A stretch of 32,808 nt of DNA from an uncultured Oscillibacter sp. (GCA_910585385.1 CAJUDV010000025.1:1-32808); one strand, 5' to 3'. Shown: positions 24,385 through 31,731, counted from the first letter of the stretch. The notes: generated by a model from the letters alone, not told the origin. Program-made: numbers and translations.

Positions 24385-24426
24385 AAGAGCGGAGAACCAT
24401 TGCGGCGCAATGGTTCTCCGCTCTTT
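24384..24426 (+). terminator. Bidirectional terminator after the regulator gene
   Basis: A perfect 20-bp stem (24384-24403 with 24407-24426, loop GGC) with A-run and T-run at its ends, starting in the stop codon. It sits between two converging genes and probably serves both. Confidence 0.88.
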
Positions 24427-24443
24427 AGCGGCGCTGTTTCCAC

Positions 24444-24890
24444 CTATTTCCCCATCTCCCTGCGGGCGGCCTTTGCCAGCAGCTCCTGGCCCTCCGGGGA
24501 GCGTAGGACCTCCAGCACGGCCCCCCGCAGGGCCTCCTGGAACCTCTTTCCGGTGAGAAGGGCGTCCAGCATGGTGCCCTCTCCCGCTGGGGCGGCGGGG
24601 GCGGGCTTCGGCTTTCTGGGAGTCTCCGGAATTGGAGACGGCCGGTCCAGAAAGGCCCCGTCCATCCAGTCATCCATGCGGACACGGTCGTTATTCTCCC
24701 CCCGCAGGTAGAACACGGACACGCCGAAAAAAGACGCCAGCTTCTCCTGCTGGTCCTGGGTGGGGGTCTGACGGCCGGTCTCAAATTTCTCCACCGCCAT
24801 CCTGGGGAATCCCAGGGCGGCGGACAGGGCGGGGCGGCTCAGTCCCCGCTCACTCCGCAGCTCAACAATGCGCTGTGCCATGGTGACCAT
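24444..24890 (-). CDS. XRE-family helix-turn-helix protein
   Basis: 148 aa. Residues 5-60 are a Cro/C1-type helix-turn-helix (IVELRSERGLSRPALSAALGFPRMAVEKFETGRQTPT, then FFGVSVFYLRGE). A Pro/Ala-rich linker follows, then a helical C-terminal part (LLTGKRFQEALRGAVLEVLRSPEGQELLAKAARREMGK) of unknown role. The ATG at 24890 has AAGGAGG upstream. The gene is divergent from a membrane-protein gene and the two promoters share one -35 box, so it may control its neighbour and itself. Confidence 0.85.
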   Translation of the reverse strand: MVTMAQRIVELRSERGLSRPALSAALGFPRMAVEKFETGRQTPTQDQQEKLASFFGVSVFYLRGENNDRVRMDDWMDGAFLDRPSPIPETPRKPKPAPAAPAGEGTMLDALLTGKRFQEALRGAVLEVLRSPEGQELLAKAARREMGK

Positions 24891-24924
24891 AGCATGATCC
24901 TCCTTGTGATCGGTTGTTTACCCC

Positions 24925-24977
24925 ATTGTACCACAGGGGAGCAGACCCTTGCAACCGCCGGAGGGGTGTGGTATCAT
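24925..24977. promoter_or_regulatory. Bidirectional promoter sharing one -35 box
   Basis: The self-complementary TTGCAA at 24949-24954 serves both ways. Plus strand: TTGCAA, 17 nt, TATCAT (24972-24977). Minus strand: TTGCAA, 18 nt, TACAAT (24925-24930). RNA polymerase could use only one direction at a time. Confidence 0.65.
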
Positions 24978-25016
24978 AAGTGTTATAGAGCTATTGAACC
25001 GAAAGGAGGCCTCGCC

Positions 25017-25412
25017 ATGCTGAAACTGAAATACGAACCCCGCTTTTTCCGGGAGCACCCGGTCCTCACCCGGGTCCTGGTGCTGGGATACACCGCCTTT
25101 ATCTGCTGCTTTATATTCCCTCTGGGAAACACCGCATCCCTGCACCTCTCCTTTTTCATCCTCCTGATAGCCCTGTGCCTGGCGGAGGCCTGGGGTCCGG
25201 GGCGGGCCGCCTCCGTCTTCCTCCTAGTCCTGGCCGCCGCGGCGGCGGGCCTTCTGGGGCGGTATCTGCTGGAGTACGGCGAGGTGTCCAACACCCGCAA
25301 TTTCACAGTGGAAAACGTCCTGTGGTTCCTCTTCAGTGTTCCCTTGGCAATGACCGTTGCGTATCATTTTCTCGTGAAGTGGCTGCCGGAGCATTCTGGC
25401 AGCCGGGCGTAG
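25017..25412 (+). CDS. Small integral membrane protein, unknown function
   Basis: 131 aa. The start ATG (25017) has AAAGGAGG upstream. Three to four hydrophobic helices are apparent: about 17-36 (VLVLGYTAFICCFIFPL), 44-58, 64-82 (ASVFLLVLAAAAAGLLG) and 101-122 (VLWFLFSVPLAMTVAYHFL). No motif points to a function. It probably shares a transcript with the DUF3788 gene 22 bp downstream. Confidence 0.75.
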   Translation: MLKLKYEPRFFREHPVLTRVLVLGYTAFICCFIFPLGNTASLHLSFFILLIALCLAEAWGPGRAASVFLLVLAAAAAGLLGRYLLEYGEVSNTRNFTVENVLWFLFSVPLAMTVAYHFLVKWLPEHSGSRA

Positions 25413-25434
25413 CTGTTATAAGGAGGATTCCCCT

Positions 25435-25854
25435 ATGACCGATCTGCGCGACAGGACCGCCCGGCCCACCCTGGAGGAGATCGCCGCCTATGTGCAAAAT
25501 CTGGTGTTCCAGGACTTCTCTACCGAGCTCATGGAGCGGTACGGCTGCCGGGAGGCCATTGAGTACAGCGCCTGTTCCATGGAGCCGGGGTGGAATGTCA
25601 AATTCAAAAAATCCGGCAGGAGCCTCTGCACCATCTACCCCAGAGAGACCTATTTCACGGTCATGGCGGTGGTAGGCCGCCGGGAAAAGGAGGCCGTGGA
25701 GGCCATGCTGCCGGACTGCGCCCCCCGGCTGCGGGAGATCTACGCCCGGACCGCCGAGGGGAACGGCCAGCGGTGGCTGATGATTGACCTGGAGGACCGG
25801 GACGAGGTGTACCGGGACGTGCTCCGGCTCATCGAAATCCGCAGAAACCGGTAA
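25435..25854 (+). CDS. DUF3788-family protein
   Basis: 139 aa, cytoplasmic. The pattern EYSACSMEPGWNVKFKKSGRSLCTIYP followed by YFTVMAVVG and, near the C-terminus, RWLMIDLEDRDEVYRDVLRLIEIR matches the DUF3788 family of small proteins found widely in Clostridia and Bacteroidetes. No reaction is known. The ATG has AAGGAGG 8 nt upstream. Confidence 0.85.
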   Translation: MTDLRDRTARPTLEEIAAYVQNLVFQDFSTELMERYGCREAIEYSACSMEPGWNVKFKKSGRSLCTIYPRETYFTVMAVVGRREKEAVEAMLPDCAPRLREIYARTAEGNGQRWLMIDLEDRDEVYRDVLRLIEIRRNR

Positions 25855-25899
25855 ATCTCTGCCTGCAAGAAGGCGGGAGGATTCAGGAAAGGAGGCCCC

Positions 25900-26673
25900 A
25901 TGGAGCACTGGGAATACTTGATGCCCGGCGGCCTGCGCTTCGTCTGGGCGGACAATCTCTTCCGCCCCGGCACCGACACCTTTCTTCTCTCCTCTCTGCC
26001 CCGTCTGAAACCGGGCCTCCGGGTCTGCGACCTGGGGTGCGGCACGGGCCTTTTGGGCCTCCTGCTGCTCCAGCGCCAGAGAGACCTTACTGTCACCGGC
26101 GTGGAGATCCAGCCGGAGGCGGCAAATCTTCTGGAGCGGGCCGCGGGAGAAAATGACCTGGCGGACCGCCTCACCGCCTGCCGGGGAGACCTGCGAGACA
26201 TCCGCTCCCTCCTCCCCGCCGGGGGCTTTGACCTTGTGGTGTGCAATCCCCCCTACTATCCCGCAGACGCCGGGAAGCTCTCCCCGTCTCCCGCCCTGCG
26301 GGCCGCCCGGGCGGAGACCGCCTGCACCCTGGAGGATGTGTGCCAGGCCGCCGCCTGGCTTCTGCGCTGGGGCGGAGCCTGCTGCCTGGTCCACAAGCCC
26401 GAGCGGCTGACAGACCTCCTCCACGCCCTCCGCTCCGCCGCCCTGGAACCCAAACGGCTGCGGACCGTGGAACGGCGGGCGGGAGAGGCCCCCTCCCTGG
26501 TGCTGCTGGAGGCCCGCCGCGGCGGGAATCCGAGCCTTACCTGGGAGCCGCCGCTGATTTTGGAGACGGCGGAGGGCCGCCCCGCGCCGGAGCTGGACCG
26601 GATATATTTTCGCACTCCCGATAGCCAAATTTCCAATTCTCAACTTCCAATTTCCAATTTCCAATCTCGATAG
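25900..26673 (+). CDS. TrmN6/YfiC-like tRNA adenine-N6 methyltransferase
   Basis: 257 aa class I methyltransferase. The S-adenosylmethionine motif DLGCGTG (44-50) and the adenine N6-methyltransferase motif NPPYY (116-120) are clear. In Bacillus the homologue yabB lies directly upstream of yabC (rsmI) and abrB, which is the arrangement here. The expected target is an adenine at position 37 of tRNA1(Val)-type tRNA. The last 14 or so residues (SQISNSQLPISNFQ) are encoded by an AT-rich short repeat and look like a foreign addition; the catalytic part is complete. ATG with AAAGGAGG upstream. Confidence 0.88.
   Translation: MEHWEYLMPGGLRFVWADNLFRPGTDTFLLSSLPRLKPGLRVCDLGCGTGLLGLLLLQRQRDLTVTGVEIQPEAANLLERAAGENDLADRLTACRGDLRDIRSLLPAGGFDLVVCNPPYYPADAGKLSPSPALRAARAETACTLEDVCQAAAWLLRWGGACCLVHKPERLTDLLHALRSAALEPKRLRTVERRAGEAPSLVLLEARRGGNPSLTWEPPLILETAEGRPAPELDRIYFRTPDSQISNSQLPISNFQSR
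26625..26667. repeat. AT-rich TTTCCAA short tandem repeat at a gene end
   Basis: Several degenerate copies of a 7-bp unit, TTTCCAA, run from about 26625 to 26667 within an otherwise GC-rich context. It encodes the C-terminal residues of the methyltransferase and ends just before its stop codon. Confidence 0.8.
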
Positions 26674-26685
26674 AGGAGGGGCGCT

Positions 26686-27522
26686 ATGTCTGGAACGCTC
26701 TACCTGGTGGCCACCCCCATCGGCAACCTGGGCGACTTCTCCCCCCGGGCGGCGGAGACCCTGCGCACCGTGGACTTCATCGCGGCGGAGGACACCCGGG
26801 TGTCCGTAAAGCTGCTGAACCATTTCAACATCAAAAAACCGCTGGTAAGCTATCACGAGCACAACCATGTTACCGCCGGTCAAACTGTCCTCAGCCGGCT
26901 ACTGGCGGGAGAGAGCTGCGCCCTGGTAACCGACGCCGGCACCCCCGCCATCTCCGACCCCGGGGAGGATTTGGTCCGGCTGTGCGGTGAGCGAGGTGTG
27001 GAGGTCATCGCCATCCCCGGCTGCTGCGCGGCGGTGAATGCTCTGGCGGTCAGCGGCCTGCCCACGGGGCGGTTTACCTTCGAGGGATTTTTGACCGTCA
27101 ACAAGAAGAGCCGCCGGGAGCACCTGGAGCGCTTAAAGGATGAGGAGCGCACCATGATCTTCCACGAGGCCCCCCATAAGCTGCGAACCACTCTGGGAGA
27201 CCTCCGCGCCGCCTTCGGCCCGGAGCGGCGGATCTCCCTCTGCCGGGAGCTCACCAAGCTCCATGAGCAGACCTGGCGCACTACCCTGGGGGAGGCGGCA
27301 GACTACTACGAGACCAACACGCCCAAGGGGGAGTATGTCCTGGTGGTGGCCGGGCGGAGGCGGTCCGAAGAGGCCGCCGTCACGCTGGAGGAGGGCACGG
27401 CCCAGGTGCTGGCCCTGCTGAACCAGGGCGTCCGGCTAAAGGAGGCCGCCCGTGAAGTGGCGGAGCACACGGGACTCTCCAAAAATGAGCTCTACGCCGC
27501 CGCTCTGGAGAAGGGGCGCTGA
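26686..27522 (+). CDS. rsmI: 16S rRNA (cytidine1402-2'-O)-methyltransferase RsmI
   Basis: 278 aa tetrapyrrole-methylase-fold enzyme that 2'-O-methylates C1402 in the ribosomal decoding centre using S-adenosylmethionine. Signature segments: LYLVATPIGNLGD at the N-terminus, AAEDTR, VTDAGTPAISDPG, FEGFL, MIFHEAPHKL and CRELTKLHEQ, then GEYVLVV. Length is normal. ATG at 26686 with GAGGAGG upstream, 12 bp after the methyltransferase gene; the two are likely co-transcribed. Confidence 0.96.
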   Translation: MSGTLYLVATPIGNLGDFSPRAAETLRTVDFIAAEDTRVSVKLLNHFNIKKPLVSYHEHNHVTAGQTVLSRLLAGESCALVTDAGTPAISDPGEDLVRLCGERGVEVIAIPGCCAAVNALAVSGLPTGRFTFEGFLTVNKKSRREHLERLKDEERTMIFHEAPHKLRTTLGDLRAAFGPERRISLCRELTKLHEQTWRTTLGEAADYYETNTPKGEYVLVVAGRRRSEEAAVTLEEGTAQVLALLNQGVRLKEAAREVAEHTGLSKNELYAAALEKGR

Positions 27523-27526
27523 GAGC

Positions 27527-27565
27527 AAAAAAGACACGGCGCGGCGTTGTTACGCCGCGCCGTGT
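27527..27565 (-). terminator. Terminator between rsmI and abrB
   Basis: 13-bp perfect stem ACACGGCGCGGCG with its complement (27534-27546 and 27553-27565). On the minus strand it is followed by CTTTTTT (27527-27532), so it is a strong terminator for the abrB-type gene; on the plus strand the tail is weaker (TTCGT) but may stop rsmI transcripts too. Confidence 0.8.
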
Positions 27566-27622
27566 TCGTAATCATTCCCACTCAGCCGTGGTCTCCGCCG
27601 GTCTCCGTAAGTGTGGCAGCGC

Positions 27623-27865
27623 TTACAGCTCTCTCAATTCCCGCAGGCAACGGGGGCACACGTTTTTTCCCTTGAACACCGCAATGTCCTTGGTTCCATC
27701 ACAGAAAAGACAGCTGGGTTTATACTTTTTCAGAATGACGGACGAGCCCTCCACATAGATTTCCAATGCGTCCTTCTCCGCGATGTCCAGGGTGCGTCGC
27801 ATCTCAATGGGCAGTACGATCCTCCCCAGTTCATCGACCTTTCGCACGATTCCTGTCGCTTTCAC
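27623..27865 (-). CDS. AbrB/SpoVT-type transition-state regulator with C-terminal zinc ribbon
   Basis: 80 aa. The N-terminal swapped-hairpin DNA-binding domain (TGIVRKVDELGRIVLPIEMRRTLDI) is diagnostic for AbrB-like proteins. The C-terminus has CLFC and CPRC, a zinc-ribbon-like extension common in clostridial members. I prefer the GTG at 27865, with AAAGGAG 8 nt upstream, because it gives the typical start KATGIVRK. Such proteins control post-exponential and sporulation-linked genes. It is transcribed away from spmA-spmB. Confidence 0.92.
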   Translation of the reverse strand: MKATGIVRKVDELGRIVLPIEMRRTLDIAEKDALEIYVEGSSVILKKYKPSCLFCDGTKDIAVFKGKNVCPRCLRELREL

Positions 27866-27913
27866 GTTGACTTCTCCTTTCGCCCACATTTGTTTACATT
27901 TCGACCGGAGTAG

Positions 27914-27943
27914 ACAATATCATACATGATCTTAAAATGTCAA
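27914..27943 (-). promoter_or_regulatory. Promoter of the AbrB-type gene
   Basis: Minus strand: TTGACA (27938-27943), 18 nt, TATTGT (27914-27919). On the opposite strand a TATAAT at 27965-27970 may serve spmA, but a matching -35 box is not evident. Confidence 0.55.
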
Positions 27944-28003
27944 CAAATATCCAAAAAGTTCAAATATAATTAACAATTTTTTGAAGGTAAGGAGGTTTCT
28001 CCC

Positions 28004-28588
28004 ATGGCAATGGCTTGGATCTGGTCCGGAATGGTGGTCCTATCCCTGATTTTTGGCCTGTTCACCGGAAATCTAAGCGCGGTGTCCGCCGCCGCCCTGG
28101 AGGGGGCCGCCGCCGCCGTGGAGCTGGGCGTCTCCATGGCGGGGGTGCTGTGTCTTTGGTCCGGGGTAATGGAGATGATGAACGCCTCCGGCCTCTCGGC
28201 GGGGCTGGCCCAAATCTTCCGGCCCCTGCTGCGGCGGCTGCTGCCCAGCGCCAGCCGGGACCCGGAGACCCTGGCGGCGGTGTCCGCCAACGTCTCCGCC
28301 AATCTGCTGGGCCTGGGCAACGCCGCCACGCCCCTGGGCATCCAGGCCGCCCGGCGGATGGCCCGGGGCTGCGGCGGCGCCGCCAGCGACGAGCTGTGCA
28401 CACTGGTGGTGCTGAACACCGCCTCCATCCAGCTGATCCCCGCCACCGTGGGTTCCCTCCGGGCCGCCATGGGCAGCGCCGCCCCCTTTGACATCCTGCC
28501 GGCGGTGTGGCTCAGCTCCGTCCTGTCGGTGACGGCGGGGCTGGCCGCCGCCAGGCTTCTCTCCCTGCCGGATCGGAGGCGCTCATGA
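28004..28588 (+). CDS. spmA: Spore maturation protein A
   Basis: 194-aa membrane protein of the nucleoside-recognition/gate family. It has the conserved region VSMAGVLCLWSGVMEMMNASGL, then SANVSANLLGLGNAATPLGIQAAR, the most typical SpmA segment, and VLNTASIQLIPATV. In Bacillus, SpmA and SpmB are needed for proper dehydration of the spore core. The ATG at 28004 has GGAGG 8 nt upstream. Presence of the pair supports a spore-forming ancestry. ATGA overlap with spmB. Confidence 0.94.
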   Translation: MAMAWIWSGMVVLSLIFGLFTGNLSAVSAAALEGAAAAVELGVSMAGVLCLWSGVMEMMNASGLSAGLAQIFRPLLRRLLPSASRDPETLAAVSANVSANLLGLGNAATPLGIQAARRMARGCGGAASDELCTLVVLNTASIQLIPATVGSLRAAMGSAAPFDILPAVWLSSVLSVTAGLAAARLLSLPDRRRS

Positions 28589-29106
28589 ATCTCAGCTCCC
28601 TGGTGGTTCCCCTGCTGCTGGCCCTGACGGCGGCGTACGGCCTGGGGAAGCGGGTGGACGTCTACGCCGCCCTGACCCGGGGGGCGCAGGAGGGGCTGGC
28701 GGTACTCCTGCGGATCGTCCCCGCCCTGGTGGGGCTTTTGACCGCGGTGTCCATGCTCCGGGCCTCCGGGGCCATGGAGTGCCTCTCCACCCTCTGCGCG
28801 CCGGTGCTGGACCTGCTGGGCATCCCCCCGGAGACCGCGCCGCTGATGCTGGTGCGGCCGGTGTCCGGCAGCGGAGCTCTGGCGGTGGGCAGCGAGCTGA
28901 TGGCCGCCCACGGGCCGGACAGCTACATCGGCCGCACAGCCGCCGTCATGCTGGGCAGCACAGAGACCACCTTTTACACCGTCGCCGTCTACTTCGGCGC
29001 GGCGGGCATTCACAAAACCCGGCACACCATTCCCGCCGCCCTCACCGCCGACCTGACGGGATTTGTCGCCTCTGCCCTGGCGGTGCGGCTGTTCTTTGGA
29101 ACATAG
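28585..29106 (+). CDS. spmB: Spore maturation protein B
   Basis: 173-aa membrane protein, partner of SpmA. It starts MNLSSLVVPLLLALTAAYGLGKRVDVYAALTRGA and carries RPVSGSGAL and MLGSTETTFYTVAVYFGAAG, the conserved SpmB gate segment. Its ATG overlaps the spmA stop (ATGA), indicating coupled translation. Confidence 0.94.
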   Translation: MNLSSLVVPLLLALTAAYGLGKRVDVYAALTRGAQEGLAVLLRIVPALVGLLTAVSMLRASGAMECLSTLCAPVLDLLGIPPETAPLMLVRPVSGSGALAVGSELMAAHGPDSYIGRTAAVMLGSTETTFYTVAVYFGAAGIHKTRHTIPAALTADLTGFVASALAVRLFFGT

Positions 29107-29107
29107 A

Positions 29108-29140
29108 AAAGGCGCGGGGAGCTCCGCTCCCCGCGCCTTT
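29108..29140 (+). terminator. Terminator after spmB
   Basis: 14-bp stem AAAGGCGCGGGGAG with its complement (29108-29121 and 29127-29140), ending in CTTTC. It separates spmB from the converging KamA-family gene and is probably bidirectional. Confidence 0.8.
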
Positions 29141-29145
29141 CAGCG

Positions 29146-30261
29146 TCACATCCCCTTCAAATCATCGTCCAGCCAGGTGTCTGTGGGCGAGAGCTTCACC
29201 GTAAACACCCGGGCGGCATTCTCCGGGTACTTGCTCTGGTGGAACTTGAACACCGTCTCCCCCTCCGGCATCCGGCAGAAAATCTCGATCTTACCCAGGG
29301 GATGGCTCATGGCGTAGCGCACCGCCTTGCCAAAGCCGTTCTGCCGGCACTTGGCCTCGTCTACAATGCGGATGCCCTCGTTCAGCGGCACCTGGAACCG
29401 GCTGTGAACCCCGGTAACCGGGCGGCACTGGAAGATGTAATAGGGTACCACGCCCCACCGGGTCAGGCCGGACAGCAGGTCCCCCAGGACCTCCCCTCTG
29501 TCGTTGACGCCCCGCAGCAGCACCGTCTGGTTCCGTACCAGCACGCCCCGGTCGGTCAGGCCGCGGACGGCCCGCCGGGCCTCCTCCGTCAGCTCCCGGG
29601 GGTGGTTAAACTGCGTCACTAGGCACAGGGCCTTCTTCTTTCCATACTCCGCGAACAGGTCCAGCAGCTCCGGATCACCGTAGATGCGCTCCGGCAGCGT
29701 CACCGGCACCCGGGAGCCGAAGCGGATGAAATCCAGGTGCTCCACGGCGCTCAGCTCCCGCAGGTAGCGCTCCAGGATGTGGTTTGGGTTCAGCAGGGCG
29801 TCGCCCCCGGAGACCAGCACGTTGGAAATCTCCCGGTGGTCCCTCACGTAGGACGCCACCTCGTCCACCCGCTTGTTCAGCTCCTCCTCGGAAAGGCCCA
29901 CCAGCCGCTTTCGGAAGCAGTGGCGGCAGTACATGGCGCACTGGTTGGTGGACAGCAGCAGCACCGTCTGGCCGTATTTGTGCTGCATCCCCTCCAGCTT
30001 GGTGTTGTCCGCCTCGCCGCTGGTGTCAAAGGATCCGCCGGCGTCCAGCTCCTCCAGAGAGGGGACGCACATCCGCCCGATGGGGTCGTCGGGGTCCCCA
30101 GGGTCCACCAGGGACAGATAGTAGGGGGTAATCAGCATGGGGAACCGCTTCAGCACTTCCGCGTGCCGCGCCGTCTCCTCCGCCGTCCACCCCAAAATGG
30201 GCGCCAGCTCCTCCGCCGTCTTGATTCCATTCCTCAGCTCACTCTGCCAACTCATACTCAT
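29146..30261 (-). CDS. KamA-family radical SAM protein (lysine 2,3-aminomutase-like)
   Basis: About 371 aa. The radical-SAM cluster motif CAMYCRHCFRKR (Cys108, Cys112, Cys115) and the family segments DDPIGRMCVPSLEEL, VSGGDALLNPN, RFGSRVPVTLPERI and LVTQFNHPREL are clear. It is shorter than lysine 2,3-aminomutase (about 416 aa) and the glycine-rich motif with the PLP-binding lysine (PGGGGK) is not found; the C-terminal part instead has SHPLGKIEIF. The substrate is therefore open: a free amino acid, a protein lysine as in EpmB, or something else. No partner mutase genes lie nearby. Start chosen at 30261; an ATG two codons on is an alternative. Confidence 0.85.
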   Translation of the reverse strand: MSMSWQSELRNGIKTAEELAPILGWTAEETARHAEVLKRFPMLITPYYLSLVDPGDPDDPIGRMCVPSLEELDAGGSFDTSGEADNTKLEGMQHKYGQTVLLLSTNQCAMYCRHCFRKRLVGLSEEELNKRVDEVASYVRDHREISNVLVSGGDALLNPNHILERYLRELSAVEHLDFIRFGSRVPVTLPERIYGDPELLDLFAEYGKKKALCLVTQFNHPRELTEEARRAVRGLTDRGVLVRNQTVLLRGVNDRGEVLGDLLSGLTRWGVVPYYIFQCRPVTGVHSRFQVPLNEGIRIVDEAKCRQNGFGKAVRYAMSHPLGKIEIFCRMPEGETVFKFHQSKYPENAARVFTVKLSPTDTWLDDDLKGM

Positions 30262-30298
30262 ACCGCCTTTCCTATATTCCAAATACTATTCGCAGCCA

Positions 30299-30355
30299 AA
30301 AAAGAAAAACTCCGTATTCGCCGCCGAGAGACACCACGGTCAGTCATGAATACGG
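30299..30355 (-). promoter_or_regulatory. Attenuator-like terminator in the KamA-family gene leader
   Basis: On the minus strand, CCGTATTC and GAATACGG (30348-30355 and 30312-30319) form a stem that is followed by AGTTTTTCTTTTTT, only about 40 nt before the start codon. Upstream, a second hairpin combines GGCCC/GGGCC with an 8-pair outer stem (about 30370-30405). No known riboswitch is recognised. Confidence 0.5.
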
Positions 30356-30528
30356 AAAAAAGAAAACGCGCATAAACTGGCCCTGCGGGCCCGGCTTACA
30401 CGCTTACATAAATGATGTTGAGTGAGACCTTCAAATCGTAACGGTCAGATTGCCTCCAACGGTATTTATGCCTTCCTCCATCGTGCTCCTAGACATGCCT
30501 CCAAATATTCCATTGATTTGTTTTATAT

Positions 30529-30557
30529 ATTATAGCAAAAACTCACAGACTTTGCAA
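30529..30557 (-). promoter_or_regulatory. Promoter of the KamA-family gene, with a leader of about 260 nt
   Basis: Minus strand: TTGCAA (30552-30557), 17 nt, TATAAT (30529-30534). The leader contains two very short open frames: 15 codons from the ATG at 30513, and 16 codons (MEEGINTVGGNLTVTI) from the ATG at 30481 with AGGAG 4 nt upstream. Whether either is translated is unknown. Confidence 0.7.
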
Positions 30558-30650
30558 GTCGAATTTTGCGCTTTTAACTAAATTTTAACGATTTAATGGA
30601 TATCTGTACTTGCCCATTTTTCCGTCCCCCAAATTTTTTCGAAATTGGGG

Positions 30651-30679
30651 TTGCATTTTCCCCAGGAGTGTCGTATACT
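30651..30679 (+). promoter_or_regulatory. Promoter of the FMN riboswitch / ribU transcript
   Basis: TTGCAT (30651-30656), 17 nt, TATACT (30674-30679). Just upstream lies an AT-rich inverted repeat (CCCCAAATTT and AAATTGGGG, about 30627-30650). The riboswitch begins about 20 nt after the expected start. Confidence 0.7.
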
Positions 30680-30704
30680 ACCCTCAGAAAACAACTGAAT
30701 CCTT

Positions 30705-30822
30705 TGTCTTCAGGGCGGGGTGCGATTCCCCACTGGCGGTACAGTCCGCGACCGGGCGCCTTGGCGTCCGCTGACCCGGTGAAACTCCGGGACCAACCGT
30801 ATAGTCGGGATGGAAGAAGATG
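30705..30822 (+). promoter_or_regulatory. FMN riboswitch (RFN element)
   Basis: The conserved RFN blocks appear in order: TCTTCAGGGCGGGGTG, GATTCCCCACTGGCGGTA, AGTCCGCGA, TGACCCGGTGAAACTCCGGGACC, AACCGTATAGTC, and GGATGGAAGAAGA, which closes the P1 stem with the starting TCTTC. The aptamer binds flavin mononucleotide and lowers expression of the gene that follows, here the riboflavin transporter RibU. Confidence 0.95.
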
Positions 30823-30853
30823 AGTGCAGTAAAGCTGTGCGCCTGTTTGCGCG

Positions 30854-30921
30854 CTCCTTTGTTGTTTGTTCACCTGGAGAGAAGTCAAAGCGTCCAGGTG
30901 TTTTCAAACAAAACAAAGGAG
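30854..30921 (+). promoter_or_regulatory. Riboswitch expression platform hiding the ribU ribosome site
   Basis: CTCCTTTGTT (30854-30863) is the exact complement of AACAAAGGAG (30912-30921), which contains the ribU ribosome-binding site. Inside this, CACCTGGA/TCCAGGTG (30871-30878 and 30893-30900) forms a second stem, followed by TTTTC. The long hairpin would block translation of ribU; the inner stem could also act as a weak terminator. Confidence 0.75.
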
Positions 30922-30930
30922 TGTATTTTT

Positions 30931-31626
30931 ATGTCCGAACCCAATGTCACCGTCGTCTCCGCCCCCCGCGCCCGCATGAGCGTCAAGATCGTCACCTCCC
31001 TGGGCATGCTCACAGCCGTGGCCTATGTCACCATGCTCCTGAGCAAGATGCTGCCCCAGGTGTACGGCTTCCTCCAGCTGGACGTGCAGGCCACCGCCAT
31101 CACCATCGGCGGCTTCCTCTTCGGCCCCCTGGCCGCCGCCGCCATCTCCGTGGTGCTGCCCATTATTGAGATGCTCACCGTCAGCGACACCGGCCCCATC
31201 GGCTGCCTCATGAACATGCTGGCCACCGCCTCCTTCTGCTGCACCGCCGCCTTTGTCTACAAGAAGATGCACACCAGAAAGGGCGCCGTCATCGGCCTGA
31301 CTCTGGGCGTCATCGCCCAGGTGGCGGTGATGCTGCTGTGGAACTACCTCATCACCCCCATCTATCAGGGCGTGCCCCGGGACGTGGTGGCGGGAATGCT
31401 GCCCACCGTGTTTCTCCCCTTCAACCTGGTGAAGGGCGGGCTGAACATGGGTCTGATCCTGGTGCTCTACAAGCCCGTGGTCACCGCCCTGCGGCGGGCT
31501 AAGCTGGCACCGGAGTCCCAGACGATGGTGGAGAGCAGGAAGATTAACGCAGGCTTCCTGCTGTTCTCCCTGGCGGTGCTGGGTACCTTCGTCACCATCG
31601 CCCTGGTGCTGATGGAGATTATCTGA
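30931..31626 (+). CDS. ribU: RibU, riboflavin-specific S component of an ECF transporter
   Basis: 231-aa membrane protein with about six helices. The segment FLQLDVQATAITIGGFLFGPLAAAAISVV corresponds to the conserved start of RibU S components, and GPIGCLMNMLATASFCCTAAFVYKK and LPFNLVKGGLNMGLILVLYKP fit the later helices. It would bind riboflavin outside and dock on the shared energising module EcfA-EcfA'-EcfT encoded elsewhere. The ATG at 30931 has AAAGGAG upstream. Control by an FMN riboswitch confirms the flavin link. Confidence 0.93.
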   Translation: MSEPNVTVVSAPRARMSVKIVTSLGMLTAVAYVTMLLSKMLPQVYGFLQLDVQATAITIGGFLFGPLAAAAISVVLPIIEMLTVSDTGPIGCLMNMLATASFCCTAAFVYKKMHTRKGAVIGLTLGVIAQVAVMLLWNYLITPIYQGVPRDVVAGMLPTVFLPFNLVKGGLNMGLILVLYKPVVTALRRAKLAPESQTMVESRKINAGFLLFSLAVLGTFVTIALVLMEII

Positions 31627-31654
31627 TTTTGTCATCCATATCATTTTCCTTTCC

Positions 31655-31690
31655 GGAGGCGGCGGCGTGTATCAACACGCCGCCGCCTCC
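31655..31690 (+). terminator. Terminator after ribU
   Basis: Perfect 15-bp stem GGAGGCGGCGGCGTG with its complement (31655-31669 and 31676-31690), 6-nt loop, followed by CTGTTTCTCCC. The tail is only moderately T-rich. Confidence 0.7.
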
Positions 31691-31731
31691 CTGTTTCTCC
31701 CTTTCGGCTCTTGTATCAAAGCAGGGCCGTT

